From a bacterium (lineage in GTDB: Bacteria > Bacteroidota > Bacteroidia > Cytophagales > Cyclobacteriaceae), in contig JANSWY010000015.1 in NCBI GenBank assembly GCA_024743255.1, positions 1-64,000 of the forward strand: a stretch of 64,000 bases of DNA, given 5' to 3'. Below are positions 36,895 to 45,601 of the stretch, in pieces. Position numbers and translations under genes: made by a program. The stretch's first letter is position 1, and every line of letters begins with the position of its first letter. The notes beneath the pieces were generated by a model that was not told where the DNA came from, searched no databases, and saw nothing but the letters and a program-made list of their open reading frames with translations.

Positions 36895-37728
36895 CTAAAT
36901 GAAGTTCAAGCGATGCATGAAATATGTTTTCGTAAGAAGAGCCAACTTGTTTGAGTCAGGAATTCTGATACGTTCGTTCATGATTCTGTCAGCTGGTAGA
37001 TTCTTAATCTTGTGAAATAGCTTCAAATAATAGATATAAGCTAAATAAACACCAAGCCTTGCTCCTTTAGGTAATGCGATGATACCTTTATAGGCAAAGT
37101 CGAAATCCTTTTGAATATCTTCTTCAATGGCTTCTTTCTCTGCCTTAGTAAATGTTCTGAAGTCTACTCCAGGAAAATAAACCCTGCCTCTTTCTTTATA
37201 GTCACTTTTAATGTCTCTAAGGAAATTAACTTTTTGAAAGGCAGATCCCAAAGCTCTTGCCGGTTCCTTTAACTTGTCATAAGCTTCTTTATCACCTTCA
37301 CAAAAAACTCTTAGGCACATTAATCCGACCACTTCTGCAGAACCATAGATATATGTTTTATACAACTCATCTGTATAAGTGTCTTTGTGCAGGTCCATCT
37401 CCATAGATACCAGGAAAGCTTCAATTAGCTCTCTTTCAATGTGATATTCATTAACCACTTGTTGGAAGCTGTGTAGTACAGGATTGAGACTAATACCTTC
37501 ATCAATTGCTGTGTAAGTATCTTCCCAGAATTTCTTTAGAAGTTTCTCTTTGTCAAAATCATGGAAGGTATCCACGATCTCATCCGCGTATCTCACAAAA
37601 CCATAAATGGCGTAGATAGGGTAGTGGAATTTCTTATCAAGCGTTCTAATTCCTAATGTAAAGGAAGTGCTGTAGTGCTTGGTGATAAGTTTACTACATT
37701 TAAAAGTGGTAGTACTGTACAGATCCAT
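36895..37728 (-). CDS. crtB: Phytoene synthase
   Basis: This enzyme joins two geranylgeranyl diphosphates to phytoene, the first committed carotenoid step. The 277-residue protein has both Asp-rich magnesium-diphosphate motifs: DEIVD at 49-53 and DIKSD at 172-176 in the family phrase NFLRDIKSDYKERGRVYFP. It lies 22 nt after crtI and 1 nt before the cyclase gene. The GGPP synthase needed upstream of it is not in this window. Confidence 0.96.
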   Translation of the reverse strand: MDLYSTTTFKCSKLITKHYSTSFTLGIRTLDKKFHYPIYAIYGFVRYADEIVDTFHDFDKEKLLKKFWEDTYTAIDEGISLNPVLHSFQQVVNEYHIERELIEAFLVSMEMDLHKDTYTDELYKTYIYGSAEVVGLMCLRVFCEGDKEAYDKLKEPARALGSAFQKVNFLRDIKSDYKERGRVYFPGVDFRTFTKAEKEAIEEDIQKDFDFAYKGIIALPKGARLGVYLAYIYYLKLFHKIKNLPADRIMNERIRIPDSNKLALLTKTYFMHRLNFI

Positions 37729-37750
37729 AGTTAAAAAATGACTAATTGTG

Positions 37751-39226
37751 TTACGCGTAATCCTTTATTACTTCCTTAGCTACAACTTGCCCTGAAATGA
37801 TTGAGGGAGGTACCCCTGGCCCAGGAACAGTCAGTTGCCCAGTATAGTATAGGTTTTTAAGTTTTTTATTTTTCAATGCTGGTTTTAGAATAGCAGTCTG
37901 CTTTAAAGTATTTGCTAAACCATACGCATTGCCCTTGAATGCATGATAATCTGAAACGAAATCACTTGCCGCATAAGATCTTTTATAAATCACGTGATCT
38001 TTGATCGTTTGGCCAGTGAGTGATTCCAATCTACCCATTACCATGTCATAATATTTTTCTCGTATCTCTTCGGAATCTTCAAGCCCCGTTGCAACCGGAA
38101 TCAATACAAAGACATTCTCCATGCCTTCAGGTGCCGATTTAGTATCAGTTTTTGACACCACAGACACATAAAATAGTGGATTTTCCGGCCATTCTTTTGT
38201 GGTGTAGATTTCTGCAGCATGCTTAGTGAAATCGGTATCAAAGAATAGGTTATGATGATCGAGATTCTCTAGTTTTTTATCAATGCCTAGATAATAGATC
38301 AGACAACTTGGAGCCATTACACGCTCGTCCCAATATTTTTTACTGTAGTTACTGAATTGTTCTTCCAGTATATAGCGATCTACAAAGTTGTAGTCAGCAC
38401 TGGCAATTACAACATCAGCTTCAAATTCACCCTGAGATGTAACTATGTATGATATATTATTATCCTGATATTTAAAGGATTTCACTTCGTGATTTACTTT
38501 TATATCAACCCCTTTCTCAACTGCTAAGGCTGTCATACCTTCAACAATTTTGTACATTCCACCTTTAGGATACCATGTGCCAAGACTCATGTCTGCATAG
38601 TTCATTAAACTATAAAGAGCAGGAGTGTTTTCTGGTAGTGCACCCAGGAATAAAACAGGGAACTCCATTAGCTGTATAAGCTTAGGGTGACTAAAGAATT
38701 TTCTGATGTGCTTGCTCATAGATTGAAAAACATCCATCTTAATCACACCATATAATAGTCGAGGGTCAATAAACTCTGTGAGGGATCGACTTGGTTTATA
38801 TACCAAATCATTGATCCCAACTTCGTATTTATATGCGGCTTGTGAAAGGAATTCTCTCAGCCGCTGTGAACTTCCTTCTTCGTAATATTCAAACAGTTTT
38901 TCTATTTCGGACATCTCAGCCGGGATATCCATAACATCATCTTTATCAAAGACAACTTTATAGGAAGGATCAAGGCGATCCAACTCATAGTAATCACTTA
39001 CTGATTTACCAAATGCTTGGAAGTACTTCTCAAACACATCTGGCATCCAGTACCAACTTGGCCCCATATCAAATGTAAAACCCTGATCTGAAAACCTTCT
39101 AGCTCTTCCTCCAGTCTGCTCATTTTTTTCAAGGAGCAAAACATCATGACCTTCATGAGCTAATTTGGTGGCGATAGATAAGCCGGAAAATCCAGCGCCA
39201 ATTACACAAGCTTTGATTTTAGGCAT
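37751..39226 (-). CDS. crtI: Phytoene desaturase
   Basis: This FAD-dependent desaturase converts phytoene to lycopene through four desaturations. The 491-residue protein opens with the dinucleotide motif VIGAGFSGLSIATKLAHEGH (about 8-27) and closes with the CrtI signature around PGPGVPPSIISGQVV. It is the second gene of the operon, 11 nt after the sigma factor. Only one CrtI-type gene is present; the 3,4-desaturase CrtD needed for saproxanthin/myxol end groups would have to lie elsewhere. Confidence 0.96.
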   Translation of the reverse strand: MPKIKACVIGAGFSGLSIATKLAHEGHDVLLLEKNEQTGGRARRFSDQGFTFDMGPSWYWMPDVFEKYFQAFGKSVSDYYELDRLDPSYKVVFDKDDVMDIPAEMSEIEKLFEYYEEGSSQRLREFLSQAAYKYEVGINDLVYKPSRSLTEFIDPRLLYGVIKMDVFQSMSKHIRKFFSHPKLIQLMEFPVLFLGALPENTPALYSLMNYADMSLGTWYPKGGMYKIVEGMTALAVEKGVDIKVNHEVKSFKYQDNNISYIVTSQGEFEADVVIASADYNFVDRYILEEQFSNYSKKYWDERVMAPSCLIYYLGIDKKLENLDHHNLFFDTDFTKHAAEIYTTKEWPENPLFYVSVVSKTDTKSAPEGMENVFVLIPVATGLEDSEEIREKYYDMVMGRLESLTGQTIKDHVIYKRSYAASDFVSDYHAFKGNAYGLANTLKQTAILKPALKNKKLKNLYYTGQLTVPGPGVPPSIISGQVVAKEVIKDYA

Positions 39227-39237
39227 AACTAAACCTA

Positions 39238-39747
39238 CTACTTATATTGATAAGTTTTAAGATTTCCTTTCAATTCTTTTCTGGCAATGTGAATTCTATT
39301 CTTCACAGTTCCAATAGGAATAGCTAATCTATCCGCGATTTCATGATACTTGAATCCATTGAAATGCATTAAGAAAGGCTCTTTATAAGTATCAGCTAAT
39401 TTGTCCAATGCCCTATCGATATCCTTCATTGTGAAGTTGCCATACGCATTGTTCTGAATAGAACTTCCGCTTGAATTGATGTAATGAAGATTCTCTGTGG
39501 TGTCTATGAAAGTACTTCTTCTAACCATTTTCTGGTAGTTAGTGATAAAAGTATTTTTCATGATAGTATATAACCATGCTTTCAGGTTTGTGCCATCTGT
39601 GTACTTCTCTCTGTTGGTAAATGCTTTGAGCATTGTCTCCTGAAGTAAATCATCCGCGTCCTCCTTGTCTCTTGTCAATTTTAATGCAAATGGCTTAAGA
39701 GCTGAAGACATATTGTCTAGTGTGTAGCTGAATTCTAAGGTCGTCAT
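39238..39747 (-). CDS. ECF-type RNA polymerase sigma factor heading the carotenoid operon
   Basis: The 169-residue sigma-70 family protein has only region 2 (about 12-80; DADDLLQETMLKAFTNREKY) and region 4 (about 110-165; FKYHEIADRLAIPIGTVKNRIHIARKEL), the ECF layout. No anti-sigma gene is adjacent. Being first in the crt operon, it may transcribe the operon itself or distant genes of the same response. The arrangement recalls the light-induced sigma factors of other carotenoid systems (CarQ of Myxococcus, LitS of Streptomyces). Its promoter region holds the repeated TTAAACAAAA motif, one copy only 5 nt from the ATG. Confidence 0.92.
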   Translation of the reverse strand: MTTLEFSYTLDNMSSALKPFALKLTRDKEDADDLLQETMLKAFTNREKYTDGTNLKAWLYTIMKNTFITNYQKMVRRSTFIDTTENLHYINSSGSSIQNNAYGNFTMKDIDRALDKLADTYKEPFLMHFNGFKYHEIADRLAIPIGTVKNRIHIARKELKGNLKTYQYK

Positions 39748-39752
39748 TGCTG

Positions 39753-39929
39753 TTTTGTTTAAGTATTACAACATAAACTTAAACAAAATATTTAGATTTT
39801 GTTTAATGTATCTATAAAAACTTTAAACAAAAGTAGTGAATTGGGGCAATTTACCCTTGAATTGTCGTCCTTTCGACCTAAAACGAGCAAGTTTTGTTTA
39901 AGTAATGTTCAACAAAATATTAACAAAAC
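39753..39929. promoter_or_regulatory. Operator array of TTAAACAAAA repeats upstream of the crt operon
   Basis: TTAAACAAAA occurs exactly five times in the 233-bp gap, counted on either strand: 39753-39762 (reverse), 39779-39788, 39797-39806 (reverse), 39823-39832 and 39892-39901 (reverse). Two looser copies lie at 39908-39917 and 39920-39929. The density is far above chance for a 10-mer. I infer binding by the MerR/B12 regulator encoded just upstream. A one-mismatch copy, TTAAATAAAA, lies at 40964-40973 in front of the regulator gene itself, which suggests autoregulation. Confidence 0.75.
39779..39806. repeat. Perfect 11-bp palindrome in the crt operator
   Basis: TTAAACAAAAT (39779-39789), a 6-nt spacer, then ATTTTGTTTAA (39796-39806). 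On the minus strand TATTTTG at 39790-39784 could serve as the -7 element for the sigma-factor gene, 36 nt from its ATG; a repressor bound here would block it. Confidence 0.8.
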
Positions 39930-39980
39930 TCTTAGCGGACTAATCATGGTCAGGATTTTAGAGAGAAACTTGTGCTATTA

Positions 39981-40895
39981 TTAATATCTGGAAGAAACTC
40001 GCTCTTCGGTGACAGTTTGATCTTCTATGAATTCAATTAGGCCTTGCAAGTGATTAATGATCATCACATTGTCTTTAGTCTTTATGCCTTGGCCCACTAT
40101 CTGATATCCGCTTATTAATACAGTACTTTCCGGGAACATCTCTGAAAGAGTATCAACGTAGGCTTGAATTTTAGAAGTACCAGGATTACTGGTAGCAATT
40201 GTAATAAGGAATTCTGGTTTGTGTAGATGATAGACTTCCTCAAGGTCCTTCAATGGAAGTGATTGACCTAAATATATTGGTTTGTGCTTTCTCGCTTTCA
40301 CAATAAATGCCGCAAACAATAGGCTTAGTTCATGCAACTCTTCTTCCGGAAGGAATAGCATGAATTTTTTAGAGCCTTCATTCAAGGCATTGTATTGATT
40401 ATCAATTGCCACAATTAGTTTTTGTCTGATCAGGTTTGACATGAAATGCTCCTGAGCAGGATTTATGGCACCTGTTTGCCAAAGTATTCCAATTTTAGAT
40501 AGAAACGGATAGATAATATTGAGCATGGTCTTTTCGAAACCTATTTTCAAGATGCTGCTTGAAATGATTTTTTCGAAACGATCTTCATCCAGATCTACCA
40601 TAGATATATTAAGAGCGTGAATTTGCTCAGGAAATTTCAGGTTTTTATCTGTGAGCTTAATAACCTCCCTTTGCATGTCTCCTTCAGACATCTGTGCAAT
40701 CTTGGAGATTTTGAACCCATTTTCTTTCAATAAGGATACATTCAGGATCAGTTTTAGGTCCTTATCACTATAATATCGGATATTAGTATCAGTACGACTA
40801 GGTGTGATTAGCTCATATCTTTGCTCCCATATCCTAATCGTATGTGCTTTTATCCCCGATAAATGTTCCAAATCCTTGATGGAAAATGTAGTCAT
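39981..40895 (-). CDS. MerR-family cobalamin-binding photoreceptor-like repressor (CarH/LitR type)
   Basis: The 304-residue protein has an N-terminal MerR helix-turn-helix (about 1-70; IKDLEHLSGIKAHTIRIWEQRY). A four-helix cobalamin-cap domain with the CarH signature Trp-x9-Glu-His follows (Trp139, Glu149, His150), then a Rossmann-type B12-binding domain. The lower-ligand motif ExHxxG appears as Glu186-Leu-His188-Glu-Leu-Ser191: the His is kept and the Gly is Ser. In Thermus CarH these features bind adenosylcobalamin; the dark tetramer represses carotenoid genes and light breaks it. It lies just upstream of the crt operon on the same strand, with the repeat array between. Light sensing is inferred, not shown. 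Confidence 0.92.
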   Translation of the reverse strand: MTTFSIKDLEHLSGIKAHTIRIWEQRYELITPSRTDTNIRYYSDKDLKLILNVSLLKENGFKISKIAQMSEGDMQREVIKLTDKNLKFPEQIHALNISMVDLDEDRFEKIISSSILKIGFEKTMLNIIYPFLSKIGILWQTGAINPAQEHFMSNLIRQKLIVAIDNQYNALNEGSKKFMLFLPEEELHELSLLFAAFIVKARKHKPIYLGQSLPLKDLEEVYHLHKPEFLITIATSNPGTSKIQAYVDTLSEMFPESTVLISGYQIVGQGIKTKDNVMIINHLQGLIEFIEDQTVTEERVSSRY

Positions 40896-40963
40896 CTCTT
40901 ATCCTCTTATAATCCTCTGCGATATAGCTCTACTAGGGTGTAACCAGCCAGTAATGAAAATGT

Positions 40964-41608
40964 TTAAATAAAACTGAGGTAAATGTTGAGCGAAATAAAA
41001 AATGTCGCTTGTCCCACCACAATATACGAAGAAATCACCTTAATCTTTTCAAGAGTTACTCTCAGCAATAATATTTGAATGATTAGAGCAACTCCGAACC
41101 AACCTATATAATTGCTTATTGGAATTATTTCATTTGCCCAATGCCAATAATCAAAACTGATTGCAACTGGTTCAATTAGAAAGTCCATAGCAACCATTAG
41201 AAGTGAGGCCAGAACTGGAATGAGAAATTTGCTATTGGATAGCATATTAGCGATTGCTGCAAACGAAAAAGACAATATCAACCAATTAACACCAATCATT
41301 AGCGGGACTCCACCAATCTTCGGTCCTAATGTATCTCCGTAATGGTAATCTCCAAATATTAGATTATGATTGACACCAAGATATTCAGATGTGTAGCCAA
41401 TTGTATATATCAGTGCTATTGCGATTAATGCTGCAATATTGATAGGGCGAAGTAAATAGATGATCAACCCTGCGCTGATGAGAAGGTTAAATGGTGTCAT
41501 CATTATGAAATACGGCTTAGTAAATGGAATCATATAGCCTATCATTCCAACAAAATGTAGCACTAATACGATAATTCCTGCACGCTTTTCATTTAAAGCT
41601 ATTTTCAT
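40964..41608 (-). CDS. CruF-like carotenoid biosynthesis protein (PF04240 family)
   Basis: The 214-residue membrane protein with about six hydrophobic spans has the family phrases YTSEYLGVNHNLIFGDYHYG, GVPLMIGVNWLI and DFLIEPVAISFDYWHW. CruF adds water to the open psi end of gamma-carotene (1',2'-hydratase). Its presence beside a cyclase and CrtZ points to monocyclic hydroxylated pigments (saproxanthin, myxol or flexixanthin type) rather than zeaxanthin alone. It is upstream of the MerR-type gene on the same strand with a 68-nt gap, so the two may be co-transcribed. It is divergent from the DUF4286 gene 34 nt away. Confidence 0.88.
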   Translation of the reverse strand: MKIALNEKRAGIIVLVLHFVGMIGYMIPFTKPYFIMMTPFNLLISAGLIIYLLRPINIAALIAIALIYTIGYTSEYLGVNHNLIFGDYHYGDTLGPKIGGVPLMIGVNWLILSFSFAAIANMLSNSKFLIPVLASLLMVAMDFLIEPVAISFDYWHWANEIIPISNYIGWFGVALIIQILLLRVTLEKIKVISSYIVVGQATFFISLNIYLSFI

Positions 41609-41642
41609 CTTTCTTTGCTCCCAATTAAAAAACTAATAACTC

Positions 41643-41951
41643 ATGATACTTTATAATGTTACCGTAAATATAGATTTTGATGTGGAAGATGAATGGAAAA
41701 CATGGATGAGAGATATTCATATTCCTGAGGTGATGGCAACTGGATTCTTTACGGGCAACAAATTCTATAAGCTTTTAGGGGAAGTGCCTGAGGCAAATGG
41801 AGCCACTTATTCTATTCAATATTTTTCACCAAGTATCAATAAGATCAATGATTACCTGGAAAACCATGCTCCTGCATTAATGCAAAAACATATTCAGAAG
41901 TATCAGAATAAGCATGTTTCGTTCAGAACAATCCTGGAGGAAGTTCACTAA
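41643..41951 (+). CDS. DUF4286 family protein
   Basis: This 102-residue soluble protein has the DUF4286 pattern: ILYNVTVNIDFDVEDEWKTWM at the start, IPEVMATGFF, and a dimeric ferredoxin-like alpha-beta arrangement with YSIQYF and a C-terminal HVSFRTILEEVH. The family is common in Bacteroidota but has no established function. It is monocistronic; its stop abuts the stop of the convergent acetyltransferase gene. Confidence 0.88.
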   Translation: MILYNVTVNIDFDVEDEWKTWMRDIHIPEVMATGFFTGNKFYKLLGEVPEANGATYSIQYFSPSINKINDYLENHAPALMQKHIQKYQNKHVSFRTILEEVH

Positions 41952-42413
41952 CTAAAACTCCAGGCTACAGTTAATCCATTCTTCATCAAAACCAGCGCCA
42001 TACTTTTTATAGAAGTTAATGGCAGGTTCATTCCAATCAAGGACCTGCCACATCATGCCAGTACAATTATTTGCTTTTCCTTCTTCAATGGTTCTGTCAA
42101 ATAACTGCTTCCCTAGTCCTGAACCTCTTTTGCTTTCTGTGACCACAATATCTTCCAAGTACATTCTTTTACCTTTCCAGGTACTGTATCTATAGTAGTA
42201 AATGGAAATTCCAACAATTGAATCATTCTCTTCAGCAACAAAGAATCCAAATATTGGGTTTTCCCCAAATCCATCAATTTCCATTGCTTCTATGGTATTG
42301 CTGACCTGGTCCAACCCGTTTTCGTAAATCGCTAACTCCTTAATTAGCTCAAATACCTGTGGAATATCTTCTTTGGTGCCTCTTCGAATCATATCAAAGT
42401 GTGATTTTGTCAA
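41952..42413 (-). CDS. GNAT acetyltransferase, SSAT-like (diamine/thialysine type)
   Basis: The 153-residue GNAT-fold enzyme transfers acetyl from acetyl-CoA. The acetyl-CoA loop reads RGSGLGKQLF. The phrases TWKGKRMYLEDIVV and WNEPAINFYKKYGA closely follow spermidine/spermine N1-acetyltransferase relatives, so a polyamine or thialysine substrate is plausible. The long form overlaps the serS stop by 20 nt; an alternative ATG at 42392 begins 1 nt after that stop and would remove seven residues. Either way it is coupled to serS. Confidence 0.88.
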   Translation of the reverse strand: MTKSHFDMIRRGTKEDIPQVFELIKELAIYENGLDQVSNTIEAMEIDGFGENPIFGFFVAEENDSIVGISIYYYRYSTWKGKRMYLEDIVVTESKRGSGLGKQLFDRTIEEGKANNCTGMMWQVLDWNEPAINFYKKYGAGFDEEWINCSLEF

Positions 42414-43671
42414 ATCCTGTATATGGTCTCAATACTTCCGGAATGATAATACCATCGGGAGTTTGGTTGTTCTCCAGAATTGCAGCTAAGATTCTAGGTA
42501 ATGCAAGAGCACTTCCATTCAATGTATGAAGCAGTTGCTTCTTTTTATCACTTCCTTTATATCTCAATTTTAGCCTGTTTGCCTGGTATGTTTCAAAGTT
42601 ACTTACAGAACTCACTTCCAACCATCTTTTCTGGGCAGCAGAATATACTTCAAAATCGTACGTGAGAGCAGAAGTAAATCCAAGATCTCCTCCGCACAAT
42701 CTCAAAATTCTATATGGAAGTCCTAGTTTCTTAATCAACTCTTCTACGTGTTTCACCATTTCATCCAGTGCCTCATAGCTTTTCTCCGGATGTTGTATCT
42801 GAACAATTTCAACTTTGTCAAATTGGTGTAGTCTGTTCAAACCTCTTACATGAGCTCCCCAGCTACCCGCTTCCCTTCTGAAACATGGGGTGTGTCCAAC
42901 ATTTTTCAGAGGTAGTTGATTTTCATCCACAATTACATCTCTGTACATATTGGTTATAGGTACTTCTGCGGTTGGTATCAAAAATAAATTGTCAGCTGTT
43001 GCATGATACATCTGACCTTCCTTATCAGGAAGCTGTCCGGTACCATAACCTGAGTCTTCATTAACTAATAGAGGAGCTTGAACTTCAATGTATCCAGCAT
43101 CAGCAGCTTCGTCAAGGAAAAAGTTGATCATAGACCTAATTAATCTGGCTCCTTGTTTTTTGTAAAACGGGAATCCAGCTCCAGAAACTTTATTTCCAAG
43201 ATCAAAATCAATAATGTCATACTCCTTTATTAGATCCCAGTGTGGCTTGGCGCCCTCAGCTATTTCAGGTAATTCAGGAACTTGAAACACAACTTCATTG
43301 TCGTCCTCTGATTGTCCTGCTGGAACACTTTCATGCGGTACATTCGGTACATTGTATAGAAGAGATTTTAATTCTTCCTCAATGCCAGACATTTTAGTGC
43401 CGATCTCCTTTGATTTATCTCTAAGTTCGGCTGCTTTTGCTTTTGCTTGCTCTGCCTCTTCTTTTTTACCTTGTTTCATCAACATGCCGATTTCCTTTGC
43501 AGCATTGTTGGATTCAGCCAATGTTGAGTCTAAAGATTGTTGCGTTGATTTTCTTTCGTCATCAAGCGACAATATTTGATTTAAAGTCAGTTCGATATCT
43601 TCCAGGCCTCTTTTTTTCAGGCGCTCGGTGAACAAGTCTTTATTGGCTCGTATTTCTGCAGGTTGTAACAT
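42394..43671 (-). CDS. serS: Seryl-tRNA synthetase
   Basis: This enzyme charges tRNA-Ser. The start at 43671 gives MLQPAEIRANKDLFTERL, the family's usual N-terminus. The ATG nine codons upstream (43698) is rejected because it overlaps the promoter -7 element. The 425-residue protein has the N-terminal coiled-coil arm (about 25-105) that grips tRNA, then the class II catalytic domain with motif 2 (TPCFRREAGSWG) and motif 3 (NGSALALPRILAAILEN). The downstream acetyltransferase gene overlaps or directly abuts its stop. Confidence 0.98.
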   Translation of the reverse strand: MLQPAEIRANKDLFTERLKKRGLEDIELTLNQILSLDDERKSTQQSLDSTLAESNNAAKEIGMLMKQGKKEEAEQAKAKAAELRDKSKEIGTKMSGIEEELKSLLYNVPNVPHESVPAGQSEDDNEVVFQVPELPEIAEGAKPHWDLIKEYDIIDFDLGNKVSGAGFPFYKKQGARLIRSMINFFLDEAADAGYIEVQAPLLVNEDSGYGTGQLPDKEGQMYHATADNLFLIPTAEVPITNMYRDVIVDENQLPLKNVGHTPCFRREAGSWGAHVRGLNRLHQFDKVEIVQIQHPEKSYEALDEMVKHVEELIKKLGLPYRILRLCGGDLGFTSALTYDFEVYSAAQKRWLEVSSVSNFETYQANRLKLRYKGSDKKKQLLHTLNGSALALPRILAAILENNQTPDGIIIPEVLRPYTGFDKITL

Positions 43672-43695
43672 GTTATTGCTATTAAAAAAACAGGG

Positions 43696-43703
43696 CAAAA
43701 GTA
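43696..43703 (-). promoter_or_regulatory. -7 promoter element of serS
   Basis: The minus strand reads TACTTTTG, an exact TAnnTTTG match, 24 nt before the chosen serS ATG at 43671. It decides the start codon. Confidence 0.6.
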
Positions 43704-43941
43704 AGATTTATGAACCTTAGAAAAAGGAATGACCAGAAGAAATAATCTGGATTGGAATAATTTTTGCCAATATTTTGTGAAATATTATGTATTACTGTTA
43801 ATATTGTGAAGTCATTTCAATGAAGAACTATATCAAGAGGTTCTTTTCAAGCAAGATCATTTTTCGACAAACACTTATTTAACATACTATAATTTTCTAT
43901 TTACATCTCATTTAGAGTTCTTGATATCACATTAAATTTTT

Positions 43942-45537
43942 ATGTACAATATTGATGATTTGAATATTAAACTTCTGTCAGAATTGAGGGAGATTGCAGA
44001 AGGGTTGGGCATGAAGAATTTCAAAAAATTGCCTAAGAAAGACTTGGTTTACGAGATCCTGGATCACCAAGCAACATTACCCGATAGCGAAATCAACAAA
44101 GTGAAAAACGCCCTTAAAGGTGAGGCTGCTGAAGAAGTTACTACTGCTCCCGCAGTAGAGGAAAAGAAAGAAAAGCCTAAGAAAAGAAAAAGAGTGAATG
44201 TTGCAGAGGATGCTCCGGCACCAAAAGCTCAAGAGCAAAAGCAACAACAACCTAAGTCTGATCAAAACGGCTCAAAGCCTGAGAGAAAACAAGAGGAAAA
44301 AAAGGACAACCGAAAAGAAGGTGATGCTCCTAAAGAAAACGCTAAGAGCGACACAAGAAAAGACGACCCAAGAAAAGAACAGAAAGCAAAAAGAGCTGCT
44401 TATAATGCCAATGTAAAGGAATTTGATGGTATTATAGAAAATGAAGGAGTTCTTGAAATCATGCAGGATGGTTACGGATTCTTAAGATCAAGTGACTACA
44501 ACTACCTTGCAAGTCCGGATGATATTTATGTTTCTCCATCTCAAATTAAATTATTTGGTCTTAAAACTGGTGATACCGTTAAGGGACAAATAAGACCTCC
44601 AAAAGATGGTGAGAAGTACTTTGCTCTTTTAAGGGTAGAATCTGTAAACGGGAAAACGACTGAAGAAATTAGAGATAGAGTATCATTTGAGTACCTAACT
44701 CCACTTTTTCCTGATGAGAAATTAAATCTAAGTACTGACGCTTCAAACTACAGCACAAGAATCGTTGATTTGTTCGCACCAATTGGTAAAGGGCAAAGAG
44801 GTATGATCGTGGCACAACCTAAGACTGGTAAAACAGTTCTCTTGAAAAATGTTGCAAATGCGATCGCAAAGAATCACCCTGAGTGTTTCTTGATGATCTT
44901 ATTGATCGATGAAAGACCGGAAGAAGTTACCGACATGGCTAGAAGCGTAAACGCTGAAGTTATTGCTTCAACGTTTGATGAGCAGGCCGATAGACATGTA
45001 AAGGTGGCTAACATGGTACTTGAAAAAGCTAAGAGAATGGTAGAATGTGGTCACGATGTAGTGATTCTCCTAGACTCTATCACAAGATTAGCAAGAGCTC
45101 ACAATACAGTAGTTCCTTCTTCAGGTAAAATACTTTCTGGTGGTGTTGATGCAAATGCACTTCACAAACCAAAAAGATTCTTTGGAGCTGCAAGAAATGT
45201 TGAAAATGGAGGTTCACTTTCAATTATTGCAACTGCATTGATTGAAACTGGTTCCAAAATGGACGAAGTTATCTTTGAAGAATTCAAAGGAACAGGTAAC
45301 ATGGAACTTCAACTTGATCGTAAGTTGTCTAATAAGCGAGTTTACCCTGCTATTGATGTTCCTGCTTCCGGAACAAGAAGGGAAGATCTACTTATGGACA
45401 AAGACGAGCTATCAAGAGTTTGGATTCTGAGAAAGTTCATGTCAGATATGAACTCTACAGAAGCGATGGAATTCTTGTTGAGCAGAATGAAAGGAACAAG
45501 AAACAACGAAGAGTTTCTTATTTCAATGAATGGATAA
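43942..45537 (+). CDS. rho: Transcription termination factor Rho, with charged insertion
   Basis: Rho is a hexameric RNA-dependent ATPase that ends transcription. The 531-residue protein has an N-terminal helical domain (1-50; [18 protein letters not shown]), then a low-complexity insertion rich in Lys, Gln, Glu and Asn (about 55-155). The RNA-binding cold-shock-like domain follows ([20 protein letters not shown]), then the ATPase with Walker A in [11 protein letters not shown] (about 290-300) and [12 protein letters not shown] as Walker B. Such insertions are common in Bacteroidota Rho and may add RNA contacts. A 270-nt leader precedes it, long enough for autoregulation, though no motif proves that. 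Confidence 0.97.
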   Translation: MYNIDDLNIKLLSELREIAEGLGMKNFKKLPKKDLVYEILDHQATLPDSEINKVKNALKGEAAEEVTTAPAVEEKKEKPKKRKRVNVAEDAPAPKAQEQKQQQPKSDQNGSKPERKQEEKKDNRKEGDAPKENAKSDTRKDDPRKEQKAKRAAYNANVKEFDGIIENEGVLEIMQDGYGFLRSSDYNYLASPDDIYVSPSQIKLFGLKTGDTVKGQIRPPKDGEKYFALLRVESVNGKTTEEIRDRVSFEYLTPLFPDEKLNLSTDASNYSTRIVDLFAPIGKGQRGMIVAQPKTGKTVLLKNVANAIAKNHPECFLMILLIDERPEEVTDMARSVNAEVIASTFDEQADRHVKVANMVLEKAKRMVECGHDVVILLDSITRLARAHNTVVPSSGKILSGGVDANALHKPKRFFGAARNVENGGSLSIIATALIETGSKMDEVIFEEFKGTGNMELQLDRKLSNKRVYPAIDVPASGTRREDLLMDKDELSRVWILRKFMSDMNSTEAMEFLLSRMKGTRNNEEFLISMNG

Positions 45538-45559
45538 TCTATATTCCAGATATAAAAGA

Positions 45560-45586
45560 AAAGGCCTGCATTGCAGGCCTTTTTTA
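45560..45586 (+). terminator. Rho-independent terminator after rho
   Basis: A near-perfect palindrome (AAAGGCCTGCA 45560-45570 with TGCAGGCCTTT 45572-45582) forms a GC-rich hairpin followed by a T run, 22 nt past the stop. The gene for Rho itself thus ends with an intrinsic signal. Confidence 0.93.
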
Positions 45587-45601
45587 TTGGTGTGAATTGA
45601 G

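Noticed and set aside
39799-39984. 61-codon plus-strand frame upstream of the sigma factor gene
   Set aside because: It lies across the operator repeats, has no recognisable protein features, and is best explained as chance.
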